A stretch of DNA of 64,000 nt from the NCBI GenBank assembly GCA_903813345.2, contig CAIIXF020000001.1, positions 29,129,915-29,193,914 of the forward strand, given 5' to 3'. Position numbers and translations under genes: made by a program. The notes under the pieces were generated by a model. The model saw only the letters and a program-made list of their open reading frames with translations, did not search any database and had not been told where the DNA came from. Each line of letters opens with the position of its first letter. Position 1 is the first letter of the stretch. This document shows, in pieces, positions 11,301 to 20,548 of the stretch. Origin of the DNA: Owenia fusiformis. Taxonomy: Eukaryota > Annelida > Polychaeta > Sabellida > Oweniidae.

Positions 11301-14300
11301 GACATTCAAGTGTAAATCTTCTAGGGAATATTGTTCTTAGTGATCTTGGAATCGCAAAAGATAGTGAAAAGGGATCGGATTCAGAGATTGAAAATGAAAT
11401 GTCGCAAAATATTGCCGAAAAGGTACCTGCAGAAAATGAGTCCACTTCCGGTGAAAGAAAAAATACACGTTCGTCGACGAAAGCTGCAAAAAACAACAAG
11501 GTAAAGGTAAAAAAAGACACCAAGAGGAAAGACAAAGGTGACGGAGAGGGAGTTGGCAAGGTAATTATTGACTATCCATGTGAATTCTGTAAAAAACCAC
11601 CCGCAGAAATCCAGTGTGAGCGTTGTTTGAAATGGGCTTGTATCACATGCCAAGACCTGTCCCTAAATCTGATTGGAATTCTTCAAAAGCACAAAAATAT
11701 TCATTGGTACTGTAAACAATGTAGTCCCATTGTAGATCAGTCAGTTCAAGCATCAAGATCGGCAAGACCAAAAACAAATGACTCAAATTTAACTGATCCC
11801 CTTGTTGAGACACAATTACAGCAAATATCAACAGTTCTCGGAGAAATAACAACAAAATTAGCCGACATACAGGGGAAGCAGGATAAGGTATCACCCCAAA
11901 ACAATTCCGAGAAAAGCAATTCCACTCAAAGTAATACTGAATCAGAACATGTGCCCCCTCAGCCAGCCAATACAAATGTAACAGCATCACTGCGTGAATA
12001 TGCTGAAAGGGAAAAACGCAAAAACAATCTAGTCATATTTAATATTCCAGAAAGTAAAGCCAGCACACCACGTCAAAGATTGTTGGATGATACAAAGAAA
12101 GCAGATGACCTTATCGCGGATGGACTTGAATTAGAAGTCGAGCTTGAGAAATCATTCCGTCTAGGAAAACCAGCCCCGAACAAAACTCGACCACTGCTAG
12201 TAGTCACTAAAGAAACAAGGGATAAGTATGAAATCCTACGTAATGCCAAATCGTTGAGGAATAAAGGGGACAACTACAGAGACATATACATTAAGCCTGA
12301 TATGACACCCCTTGAAAGAGATGATTCACGTCGACTGCTTGAGGAACTGAGAAGTCTACCTAATAATGGAAAAGACTATATCATAAAGAAGGGAGTTATA
12401 ATCCCCAGGAACACAACTGCACAAGCCAGGCCCCGTGGAAATACTTCATCTAATGAAGCTAAGAAGAGCGGAGGACAGGAAACGACAATTAATGAACAGC
12501 CTACCCCAGCACCAGAAATCAACAAACTGCCAAAACAGCCGCCTCTTTTGATTGTAACGCAGGAGGGTGATTCGGGGGACGAGGACGAGTAACCCCTAGA
12601 CAAAACAGTAATGTAAATATTGTAAATAGTGTAAATAAACTGAAAGTGATATATACAAACATTGACAGTCTTCCGAATAAAAAAGATGAACTCGAATTGT
12701 TAGTCCATAATATGAAGCCAGATGTAATCGGAGTTGTTGAAGTTAATGTTAAAAGAAAAGACTATGAATTATCTGAAGCACAAATTTCTCTCCAAGGGTA
12801 TACCCCCTTCACTAACAACCTGCAAGAAAATACTAGAGGTGTGATAGTTTATGTTAAGGAGAACTTAAAATGTCATCAACTTGAAACAGACCATAACGTC
12901 AAGGAATCAGTATGGCTGAATATGAGTTGTGGAAAGGACAATGCAATAATTGGCTGTATATATAGAAGCCCAACAAGCGAGGAAACAAACTCAGAAGCCC
13001 TATTTGACCAGATAAAAAACAATTGTGACAAAAAACCAACGCATTTACTTATTATGGGGGACTTCAATCTTCCAGGAATAAACTGGGAACTAAATTGTAC
13101 AACTCCAGGATGCCCTGACAGAAGAATTGCTGATGTATTCACTGAACTTGTAGATGATACCTTCCTCTACCAGCATGTAAGTGAGCCAACGCGGGGTGAT
13201 AATATCCTTGATCTAGTACTGTCAAATGAAATGGACATGGTTTCAGATCTGGAGATACAGGCAGGAATAGGGAAAAGTGATCATCAAGTAATAAGTTTTG
13301 TCCTTCATTACCAGGCTGAGTTTACAGTACAAGAACGATTAATCCCCCTACTGAACCAGGCCAATTATGAAAAGATGAAGGAAGAACTGAGCATCGACTG
13401 GGACAGTGAATTTAAAGACAAGGATATTGATGAATGCTGGGACATGTTCAAAAGAAGAATGGACGAAAGTTATAGTAAAAATGTCCCACAAGTCAAGGCT
13501 AGAAAAACAGCAAAAGCATGGATGGATAAGAGATGTTTAGCACAAATCAAACGAAAACATGGTGCATGGAAGAGGTACCAAAGAACGAAGAAGGGAGAGG
13601 AATACCAGCAATACGTTAAGGAGAGAAACCAGGCTAAAAATGAGGTAACTAGAGCTATCAAGGAATTTGAAAGGAATATTGCAAAATCAGCAAAATCCCA
13701 ACCAAGGAAATTTTGGGGGTACAGCAACAGCAAAATGAAAACAAGGAGTGGAATACCCCAGCTCAACAGAGAGGATGGCACAACAACAACTAGTGACTTA
13801 GATAAAGCAGAAGAGCTGAATAGATTCTTCTCTAGCGTCTTTACCAAGGAGAACAAGGATAACATACCAACAGGTCACTATATCAGAATAACAAGTTACA
13901 TCGAGGCCTGGACTTTCACAGAAGATGAAGTAATGAAAAAGCTGGAGCTTCTAAGAACAAACAAGTCACCCGGGCCAGACAAGATAAAACCCCGCATATT
14001 AAAGGAACTCAGGTGTACCATATGCAGACCTCTATACCTCCTATTCAAGATGTCAACAAACTCTGGAACGCTGCCTCAAGATTGGAAACAAGCTAATATT
14101 TCACCGATATTTAAAAAAGGGAAGAAAAACCTATCTACCAACTACAGGCCAGTAAGTTTAACGTCCATAGTATGTAAGATACTCGAATCCATTATTAGAG
14201 AAAGGATCCTGTCACACTTATCAGAAAACAACCTTTTGACGCAATGCCAGCATGGCTTCCTACCGTGTCGATCATGTGTAACCAATCTCTTGACGACTCT

Positions 14301-17300
14301 TGAAAAATGGACTGAAGTTCTCGATAGTGGTAGCAATATAGACGCAATTTACCTAGACTTTAAGAAAGCATTTGACAAAGTCCCCCACGAGCGTCTTATA
14401 AAGAAAATTGAAAATCTTGGAATTATGGGTAATGCCCTCCAGTGGTTGAAATCCTTCCTCGGAGCAAATACAGGAAATGACCAATTCGACCCCGCGAATC
14501 GAGCCTCAACAGACAATGCTGAGAGTGGAAATTCACAATTAAGGAAACAACGAGTAATAATCAATGGAGAAGCATCGTCATGGAAAGATGTCACTTCTGG
14601 AATCCCGCAGGGAACCGTTTTAGGACCGGTAATGTTTCTCGTATTTGTAAATGACATACCCCAGACTGTTAACAGCCCTCTGATAATGTTTGCAGACGAT
14701 ACAAAACTGTACCGGGAAGTGAACACCACGGATGACTGTGACGAGCTACAGGAAGACATCCAATCCCTAATGAATTGGACAAATGATTGGCAACTTCAAT
14801 TTAACAGTGAAAAATGCAAGGTCCTAAGAATTGGTAAATCTTCTCCAGACTACAGTTACACTATGGGTAATACAGTTCTCCAGGAATCAGAATGTGAAAA
14901 AGACTTGGGAATGATGGTGGCGAATGACTTAAAGAACAAAACACACATACTGATGGTGGTAAAAAAGGCCAACCAAATTCTTGGTCTTATCCGAAGAACT
15001 TTCCAGTTTTTGGATCCTTCAAATATGATGATGTTATATAAGGCTATGGTCAGGCCACACTTGGAATATGCAAACACTGTATGGTCACCATACTTAATAC
15101 AGGATATTGAAGCTATTGAAGCAGTCCAGAGGAGAGCTACGAGATGCATACCAGGATTCCAAGATAAAGAGTACTCCCAAAGACTTATGGACCTAAAGTT
15201 ACCATCACTTGTGTTCAGGCGCTTAAGAGGGGATATGCTTGAAACTTGGAAAATCCTCAATGAAAAATATGACATTCCAATTAGCAATATTCTACCTCTA
15301 TCACATAACATAGGAAGGACCAGAGGCAACAATAAGAGAATCTTGAAAAAACAAAACAGATTGATTTTAAGACAAGGATTCTTTACCCAAAGGGTAGTAA
15401 ACTCTTGGAATTCCCTCCCCCAAGAAGTAGTGGAAGCTGATGACCTGAATCACTTTAAGAGTAAGCTTGACAGACTATGGAGCGACCACCCAGCCAAATA
15501 CAACTATAGAGCCTTGAAGTAGACACAAGTCAATTAATTGGGGTCAATGCTAAACAATTATGCTCATTTTATCTAAAGAACGGCCAAAGGTCAAGACGAC
15601 CTAAGCAGTGAAAACTATAACTATAACTATAACTAAAAATCTGCATTTTTCTACATGATATCACGGACCTGGAGGACCTTAAAGTCCGTGATGATATGTA
15701 TTAATATGAATACGAAAAGTGCATTAACATTTTTCACAAGTCTCAAAACAGAAACCTCTCTCTTTAAATTCCTTCTAGTACTCATGATAATAAGAATGAC
15801 AGGAATTTCAACATGTTGGTCAACAACTCGACATACAATACTCCAACGATTAAATAAAGATGGCAACACAAGCAAAACAAATCCCTCCAAATCAAAAAGC
15901 CAATTTCATAGATTGATCACAAATTCACGTTCTTTTCTTTTACTTGTTGTTTGTTTTATTGTTATTTTTCTTCTTTCCTTGTTTTCTGAACAGTTCATTT
16001 TTATAACATCAACTTTTTTGTCTCCTCAGAAAACATACTGTAAGACTGTAAGAGCAGATATGTAATACTCACCGTTATTATCAACATCAATTTTGTGAAA
16101 TGACTTCTCAGTACCAAATATATTGGAGTTCTCAATGAACAAATACAAATATCGTTGTGATGCTATTATCCTTGAGAAATGACAGTGGTTCTTAGTACAA
16201 GTACAGGACGCACTGGTCACATCTCTAGATACATCACTAGCTACATTGCTGCTTACTTGGCAGTTAAATATTCTCGACCCATAACTGAAACAAATAGCAA
16301 CATTTATCATAAAGTCATTATACTATTCTGAAATGTCCTTCTGAAATGACATCTCTGTTTTGTTAATATCTGTAAATTAATTTTATACGTATTAGTGTAC
16401 CTTTATATGCAGATAATGCATGTGATGTAATTGTGGATTATGAAAAGATGAATGACATATTAACTAACATATGGTAATGTTCTCCGTTATAATTTATGAC
16501 TTGTGAGTGTTGCTTGAACTAAAGGTAAGAGACTTTAATATTGAAATAAACTTACATCCAACTGTAAGCTACATTAGTTGATGTATGTACTAAAGTAGTA
16601 TTCTTTTGTACAGGTTCCCAATAGATATCTCCAGAGTTCCAGTAATTGAACCTCGCAGTTAAATTTCTTGATTTCTCTGGCTTTCCTGCAAAAGCAAAGC
16701 ATGTGATGTTCAAAAATTTGTTCACAGGAATTCCTTTGAGACTTCAACATGTTCAATGGGCCTCAGTCTCATTTAAATGTCAATGTAAACATTACAGGCA
16801 GACAAAAATTTGGCTTCTTTGAAGAGAGCTTTATTTACATCTACTGTAGTTATGCTGTCAAATATACAACGCCAGACACTAAGGGTATACATAATAACAA
16901 GGGGTTTAAATGGAGTCATTCAAAAAAATCAATGGAATAGTGGTTATATGATGTCAAAGTAACATTAAAAGGTCAAGGTCAACAGAAAATTAAAAGAAAG
17001 AATCTATGAATAATCTCATTTCATCTAAGAATTAGAACAAAATTGTCATACTTCCTATTGTAGCCACCTGTGATCCAATCAGTCTTGGTTTCATTTTTTC
17101 CCCACTCATGGTTTGGTTCAGGTAACAATAAAATGGGTACCTCCCAGCGTATTGTCCTGTCATATTCTCTTTGTATGTCATTATAGTTGGAGACAGGATT
17201 TTGTAGAATTTTGATGAGATTACTTTGGAGCCAGCTTGGAAATAGAGGTGGCTTGAGTTGAAGGGGGCAACATCCCCTGTCAATGTACAGTTTAGTTCAA

Positions 17301-18705
17301 TATAATTTCTAAGCTCAACTCGAGGATTCACTGGGCTCATTTCTGAAATCAAAAATGATTCATGGTTGCATGTTAGACTTCTAACCCATGGGGCATAAGC
17401 AATTTACCATACATGTACATGTATTTCATTAAAAAGGAACAAAATCTGATATTAGAGTTATCACCATGATCACAGTGGGTAACAATGACACATTGAGGAT
17501 CTACCCAGTGCGTACTTTTAAAAATTCCAAAATTGCTGTAACATATCAGTATAATATGGATGAAATGTAAATATACCTCGGAAAATTCAAAAGAAAAATG
17601 GAATACATATGACAGAATATGTCACACAAATATGAATTTTTTCTGATTATTTTCAAGCAAAAATATTTAAGGAGAAGAACATCAAAAATATTTTGTTTTA
17701 AGATTTTTTGGGGACCAAGTAAAAATATTGAATTCTTTCAAAATTAATATTTATGGTACATACATGTATACATACCATGATTAACTATAGAGATGGGAGA
17801 AATACTACTTCTTTTTTTAACCCAATATATTATATTTTTGATTATCATTAACTACATGTAAGTCAAATATGGTTTTAGTTTGAGTGTAAAGAGGTTTAGT
17901 CAATTGGTGAATGTTTATTTCGATTACGAAAATACCATTTTGACGTTATATTTAACAAGTGGTGGCCATTATCAAATACACTTGACCTGTACCCATATAT
18001 GGCTTTCTTTATTAGTACAGTATTAATTATTAATACTTGACAGTCATTTTGTTTTGAAACTAAGTGAGCCTACTATGAACAATTATCGTACGATCTGTAC
18101 AATGAAGCCTTCTGATTGGTCAGTTCTTGTGCTGTACCAATCTGTATTGCTACTGAAATTGTCCCCATTGATCATCTCCGTCGCAATACAGAAAATATTG
18201 GTACGGAGGGGACATTCTCAGTAGCAATACAGAGGATCAAATGATAAAAATGTTTTAGAATGATTTGAAGTGCAATACAGGATATTCTGCTCTCGATATT
18301 CTGTATTGGCACTCGACTTCGTCTTGTTCCAATACAGATTTCTCAAGCAGAATATATCCTGTATTGCACTTCAAATCATTCAATAACTTATAATATTGAG
18401 CCATATCTGTTTATTGGGACTGTATTGAGCCACTCTATGGATATTTTAAAAGAGACATTTATTATGGATATACAATGAGCGTATACTGTATACCCTGTAT
18501 ATTGCAAATAGATAACTTTAAATGAGACATTAAAAGATAAGTGGGAGACTCCATGATGTACAAGCAAATTGATGTAAGAAATTCATAAATATAAGAACTA
18601 GATAAAAATGTACTTACCACCAGGAGTTGCTATAAAGAATCCTCGTACAGGTTTAGCAGGTATGACCAAACACAACCCAAATAACATAATCCAAGAGATG
18701 GTCAT
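5362..18705 (-). CDS. Secreted class I cytokine-receptor-like protein (8 coding exons)
   Basis: The join is 18705-18618, 17342-17052, 16685-16556, 16284-16073, 11008-10851, 9427-9268, 8846-8713, 5514-5362, giving 441 codons and then a stop. Every junction is GT-AG and phases run 1,1,2,1,0,1,0. Residues 1-22 look like a signal peptide. Exon 2 is one Ig-like domain (about 30-126). Exons 3-4 form fibronectin III D2 (about 127-240). Exons 5-6 form D3 (about 241-346), with a degenerate WSXWS-type motif, WSES, at 333-336. The tail is Cys-rich and has no transmembrane segment, so the product should be soluble, like EBI3 or CRLF1 in layout. D2 lacks the usual first disulfide: Ala and Tyr stand where the paralogue at 60240 has Cys. 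The last intron is the least sure. If the AAG|GTACAA donor at 8713 is not used, translation stops at 8650. A non-LTR element lies antisense in intron 4. The ligand is unknown. Confidence 0.75.
6310..7555. mobile_element. Diverged foldback element with a nested MITE
   Basis: The segment about 6330-6550 (AAGCCAGTTCTGGTCCAATG through CGTCCCTGGGGCTGGCAAG) is matched in inverted orientation at about 7300-7540 (GACGTCCCCGGAGCTC and AAGCCAGTTCGGATCAAATG on the minus strand). The arms have drifted considerably. The younger element 6894-7198 lies in the loop. There is no coding sequence. The whole block lies in the last intron of the receptor gene. Confidence 0.55.
6894..7198. mobile_element. hAT-like MITE with 8 bp target duplication
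   Basis: The termini are CAAGGAGGATTGGCTCCCAG (6894-6913) and its exact reverse complement (7178-7197). The octamer AAGCCGTC occurs immediately before (6886-6893) and after (7199-7206) the element. An 8 bp target duplication is typical of hAT transposition. The 305 bp contain no transposase. Confidence 0.75.
7850..8200 (+). repeat. Dispersed repeat, copy 1
   Basis: The block with CAGGAAAACTAAAGATTTTTACA, TTTTGGGAGATATTGTATTTG and TGGTAGGTCAATTATACG recurs in inverted orientation at 42485-42800 with moderate divergence. It is an old interspersed element of unknown class. Confidence 0.65.
8300..8436. mobile_element. End of a CAGTGGCGTAGCCAGG repeat
   Basis: The segment ends TCCTGGCTACGCCACTG (about 8425-8443). 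This is the inverted form of CAGTGGCGTAGCCAGGATTT seen at 22957. CAGTG ends of this kind are found on hAT-type non-autonomous elements. Only one end is clear here. Confidence 0.45.
10085..10565. repeat. 162 bp tandem repeat, three copies
   Basis: GACGGAAAATCCAAAATGG occurs at 10095, 10257 and 10419. Each is followed by CACCTTAAAATT(A/T)ACCCAGAATGCC, a CGTAGAAACAT segment and GTCAAATGGTTTG(G/A)(C/T)TGGAAACCTGTAGACAAG. The array lies in an intron of the receptor gene, between its exons at 10851 and 9427. It is non-coding. Confidence 0.8.
11273..12592 (+). CDS. LINE ORF1 protein with PHD-like zinc finger
   Basis: 439 codons from the first ATG. An in-frame TTG lies 39 nt upstream, but the ATG is the natural start. 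The N-terminal third is Ser/Lys/Glu-rich and very basic around VKKDTKRKDKGD. A Cys-rich module of PHD type follows (CEFCKKPP, then CERCLKWACITC, then HWYCKQC, about residues 101-145). Next come a Gln/Leu coiled-coil-like stretch (QLQQISTVLGEITTKLADIQ) and a domain beginning REKRKNNLVIFNIPES, which resembles the RNA-binding core of LINE ORF1 proteins. The C-terminus is Pro/acidic. The expected role is to coat element RNA as an RNP and chaperone nucleic acid. Its stop overlaps the open frame of ORF2 by 22 nt. Confidence 0.8.
   Translation: MASKDSPRVRHSSVNLLGNIVLSDLGIAKDSEKGSDSEIENEMSQNIAEKVPAENESTSGERKNTRSSTKAAKNNKVKVKKDTKRKDKGDGEGVGKVIIDYPCEFCKKPPAEIQCERCLKWACITCQDLSLNLIGILQKHKNIHWYCKQCSPIVDQSVQASRSARPKTNDSNLTDPLVETQLQQISTVLGEITTKLADIQGKQDKVSPQNNSEKSNSTQSNTESEHVPPQPANTNVTASLREYAEREKRKNNLVIFNIPESKASTPRQRLLDDTKKADDLIADGLELEVELEKSFRLGKPAPNKTRPLLVVTKETRDKYEILRNAKSLRNKGDNYRDIYIKPDMTPLERDDSRRLLEELRSLPNNGKDYIIKKGVIIPRNTTAQARPRGNTSSNEAKKSGGQETTINEQPTPAPEINKLPKQPPLLIVTQEGDSGDEDE
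12646..15522 (+). CDS. LINE ORF2: endonuclease and reverse transcriptase
   Basis: About 958 residues. An N-terminal apurinic-type endonuclease shows YTNIDSLPNKKDEL, VVEVN, IYRSPTS, MGDFNLPGINW (about 138-146) and GKSDHQV (about 209-215). The reverse transcriptase follows with NYRPVSLTSI, QHGFLPCRSC, IYLDFKKAFDKVPHE, GIPQGTVLGP and the catalytic FADD near residue 685. The C-terminal region AVQRRATRCIPG is typical of jockey/CR1-group elements. It nicks target DNA and copies the element RNA in place. No ATG precedes the endonuclease: the frame is open from 12571, inside ORF1, and the position taken as start is GTG. The first ATG would remove the first catalytic Asn. Translation therefore probably depends on ORF1, by reinitiation or frameshift. 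Confidence 0.88.
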   Translation: MIYTNIDSLPNKKDELELLVHNMKPDVIGVVEVNVKRKDYELSEAQISLQGYTPFTNNLQENTRGVIVYVKENLKCHQLETDHNVKESVWLNMSCGKDNAIIGCIYRSPTSEETNSEALFDQIKNNCDKKPTHLLIMGDFNLPGINWELNCTTPGCPDRRIADVFTELVDDTFLYQHVSEPTRGDNILDLVLSNEMDMVSDLEIQAGIGKSDHQVISFVLHYQAEFTVQERLIPLLNQANYEKMKEELSIDWDSEFKDKDIDECWDMFKRRMDESYSKNVPQVKARKTAKAWMDKRCLAQIKRKHGAWKRYQRTKKGEEYQQYVKERNQAKNEVTRAIKEFERNIAKSAKSQPRKFWGYSNSKMKTRSGIPQLNREDGTTTTSDLDKAEELNRFFSSVFTKENKDNIPTGHYIRITSYIEAWTFTEDEVMKKLELLRTNKSPGPDKIKPRILKELRCTICRPLYLLFKMSTNSGTLPQDWKQANISPIFKKGKKNLSTNYRPVSLTSIVCKILESIIRERILSHLSENNLLTQCQHGFLPCRSCVTNLLTTLEKWTEVLDSGSNIDAIYLDFKKAFDKVPHERLIKKIENLGIMGNALQWLKSFLGANTGNDQFDPANRASTDNAESGNSQLRKQRVIINGEASSWKDVTSGIPQGTVLGPVMFLVFVNDIPQTVNSPLIMFADDTKLYREVNTTDDCDELQEDIQSLMNWTNDWQLQFNSEKCKVLRIGKSSPDYSYTMGNTVLQESECEKDLGMMVANDLKNKTHILMVVKKANQILGLIRRTFQFLDPSNMMMLYKAMVRPHLEYANTVWSPYLIQDIEAIEAVQRRATRCIPGFQDKEYSQRLMDLKLPSLVFRRLRGDMLETWKILNEKYDIPISNILPLSHNIGRTRGNNKRILKKQNRLILRQGFFTQRVVNSWNSLPQEVVEADDLNHFKSKLDRLWSDHPAKYNYRALK
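15614..15635 (+). repeat. LINE 3' microsatellite tail (CTATAA)n
   Basis: About four CTATAA units end the element shortly after the ORF2 stop. This is the expected 3' signature of this LINE group and marks the junction with the host intron. Confidence 0.7.
18100..18385. repeat. Foldback repeat with CAATACAG units
   Basis: The stretch 18257-18289 (AATGATTTGAAGTGCAATAC and on) is matched inverted at 18345-18379 with few mismatches. The loop between holds further CAATACAG units. More copies of GCAATACAG lie at about 18184 and 18223. The block can fold into a long hairpin. It lies upstream of exon 2 of the receptor gene, inside intron 1. Confidence 0.65.
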
Positions 18706-18736
18706 GGTTAATATACATGTACCTCCACCAAACAGT
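18706..18736 (-). promoter_or_regulatory. 5' UTR start of the signal-peptide exon
   Basis: A strong acceptor, TGTATTTTTTTAG, ends at 18737 on the minus strand, 31 nt before the ATG. A non-coding first exon therefore probably lies further up, beyond 18.8 kb. I did not locate it with confidence. A STAT-type TTCCAAGAA lies at 19032-19040. Confidence 0.45.
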
Positions 18737-20317
18737 CTAAAAAAATACAGTCTTATTGAATAAAATACAATGATTATAATGAACAAAATAATATATTGTA
18801 TATGTGGAAGTTTGTTTATGTTTGCCTTCAGTATTTACACTATCTTAACTGAACTATCACTAAATGAGAGGTGTGATAGATATGCACATATGCCTTATCT
18901 AAACATTTTAGTAATATTTTTGAAATAAAAATAAAACATACCTTGTACCTTGTCTTTATTTTGGCCCAACTAAAACATAAACCTACAACACTTCTATTTT
19001 ATTTTCCCAATTTTGAATTCCCAGAAGTGACTTCCAAGAACTGTGTGACACTGCCAAGTCAGCATTCATTCATTCAAAAATTAAATGCATCGACTTTTAC
19101 ACTCCTTTAAGTATTCATTGGTTTGAATAGGGAATAGTTATGAGGAACTATTAGTATTTTTCGATCTAATTCAAAACAAAAACAGTTTCATTCCTCTAAA
19201 TTCCAGTTCAAATCTAATGTCCACTTCACATTTCTTCCTGAAACATGATATAAGTGCAATTTGCAGTAGTGTATTAAATAGAAGATTCATGTAGTACTAG
19301 TAAAAAAAAATATAAGGACTTCCTGAATTTTGCCCAGTTGAAGAACATAACAGAAATAGAGTAATTCCTATCAATTCAGAGAACTATTGTTATCTGACTC
19401 AGTTTTTTTAAATTGTTATCTCAAAATATATTACAACACCTGCACTGAAAATACACACTTATTAACACTTAATGGCACTTGTGCTTGCATATTTATTTCA
19501 TGACTTCATTTTTAAGTACATTGTCTCATATAAAATGCATGTATGTGGCCTTGCCCCGTTATTCATAATAATTCATATTTACTCAATTAATAAACAAGTT
19601 ATAACGATACATAAACTGAGGGATTCAGAGTTTGTAAAGCTAGACTGGGAATCCTTTTGATCAAGTCTGTTCCCAGGGTAGTACTAGTTTAGAAGGCTTA
19701 TATGACTTGATCATTACCAACCCTGGTCCAGGATGAATAACAAGTTTGCACTTAGTTATCAATAGAGCTGATAATAATACTAATAACAACCTCATTTCAG
19801 CCCTTCTGCCCTTGGGCCAAGATTTCCCTCTGCTGCCCTTTGAAATGAGGTTACTGATACATCAAGCCATATAAAAAGTGAGCTGACCCAAGGATACTCA
19901 ATAGGCTTTATATACAGTGAATCCCAGGGGCAGCTGATAACATAAACATATAATATCTTAGTAATAATATCTGTAATTCAGTGGTGTAACATAATATCAT
20001 CATGTAATTACTCTTAACCAATCTGATTAATTTATATATCATGCCTATAATGAACAAAATGTGTAGAAGGGAATGTATGATTTTTTGCAAGAAAATTCAA
20101 CAAAAACATTTCTGAAGAAAGTTTACAAATAAATTGCTGAATGAATAAGCTCACAGCTTGGTAAAATGTGGTAAGCCTTTCATGAATTTTTTTAACTACA
20201 GTTCTTAAGTATGAGATCTATTGAAAATATCACCAGTATACAATGGCAATTCCCTATACACATTTTGCCCATTTTACGGATGTGTATATGGTGAAAGTGA
20301 TTATAAATACATATTGT

Positions 20318-20548
20318 AATGGGGTGTGGCATAGTATGGAATATAAGGGATAAAAATATGAAACAAGGCACTACCTGCCATTTGTTACAGATGCCGAACC
20401 CCATCCACAAAAAAGTTGGAGACTTAACATAACGAGCGATCAAAAAGTTACAGAATATTGAGAAAGAAAAAGATATCAAATTATGGAATATTATACATTG
20501 TCTTAAAATAAGGAATATTGAATATGTTACAATCCATGCCACACCCCA
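20318..20548. mobile_element. Small foldback element with GGGGTGTGGCAT ends
   Basis: AATGGGGTGTGGCATAGTAT near 20318 is mirrored by ATCCATGCCACACCCCACT near 20548. Diverged inverted similarity (GGAATAT and ATATTCC) continues inward. It is about 230 bp and non-coding. Confidence 0.5.

Larger units (their letters stand above)
11100..15640 (+). mobile_element. Non-LTR retrotransposon (LINE, jockey/CR1 group), structurally intact
   Basis: A short 5' region is followed by ORF1 (PHD-like finger) and ORF2 (endonuclease and reverse transcriptase). A brief 3' UTR ends in a CTATAA microsatellite tail at about 15614-15635. CR1-like elements end in short tandem repeats rather than poly(A). No stop or frameshift interrupts either ORF, so the copy looks young. 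The exact 5' boundary and target duplication could not be fixed. The 5' end is placed where the GC-richer leader begins, about 11100-11120. It lies antisense in an intron of the minus-strand receptor gene. Confidence 0.85.

Noticed and set aside
17043-17073. Alternative donor CAG|GTGGCT for exon 2 of the left receptor gene
   Set aside because: It would give phase 0, and the next exon (16685) is open in the needed domain frame only with the phase 1 donor at 17052.
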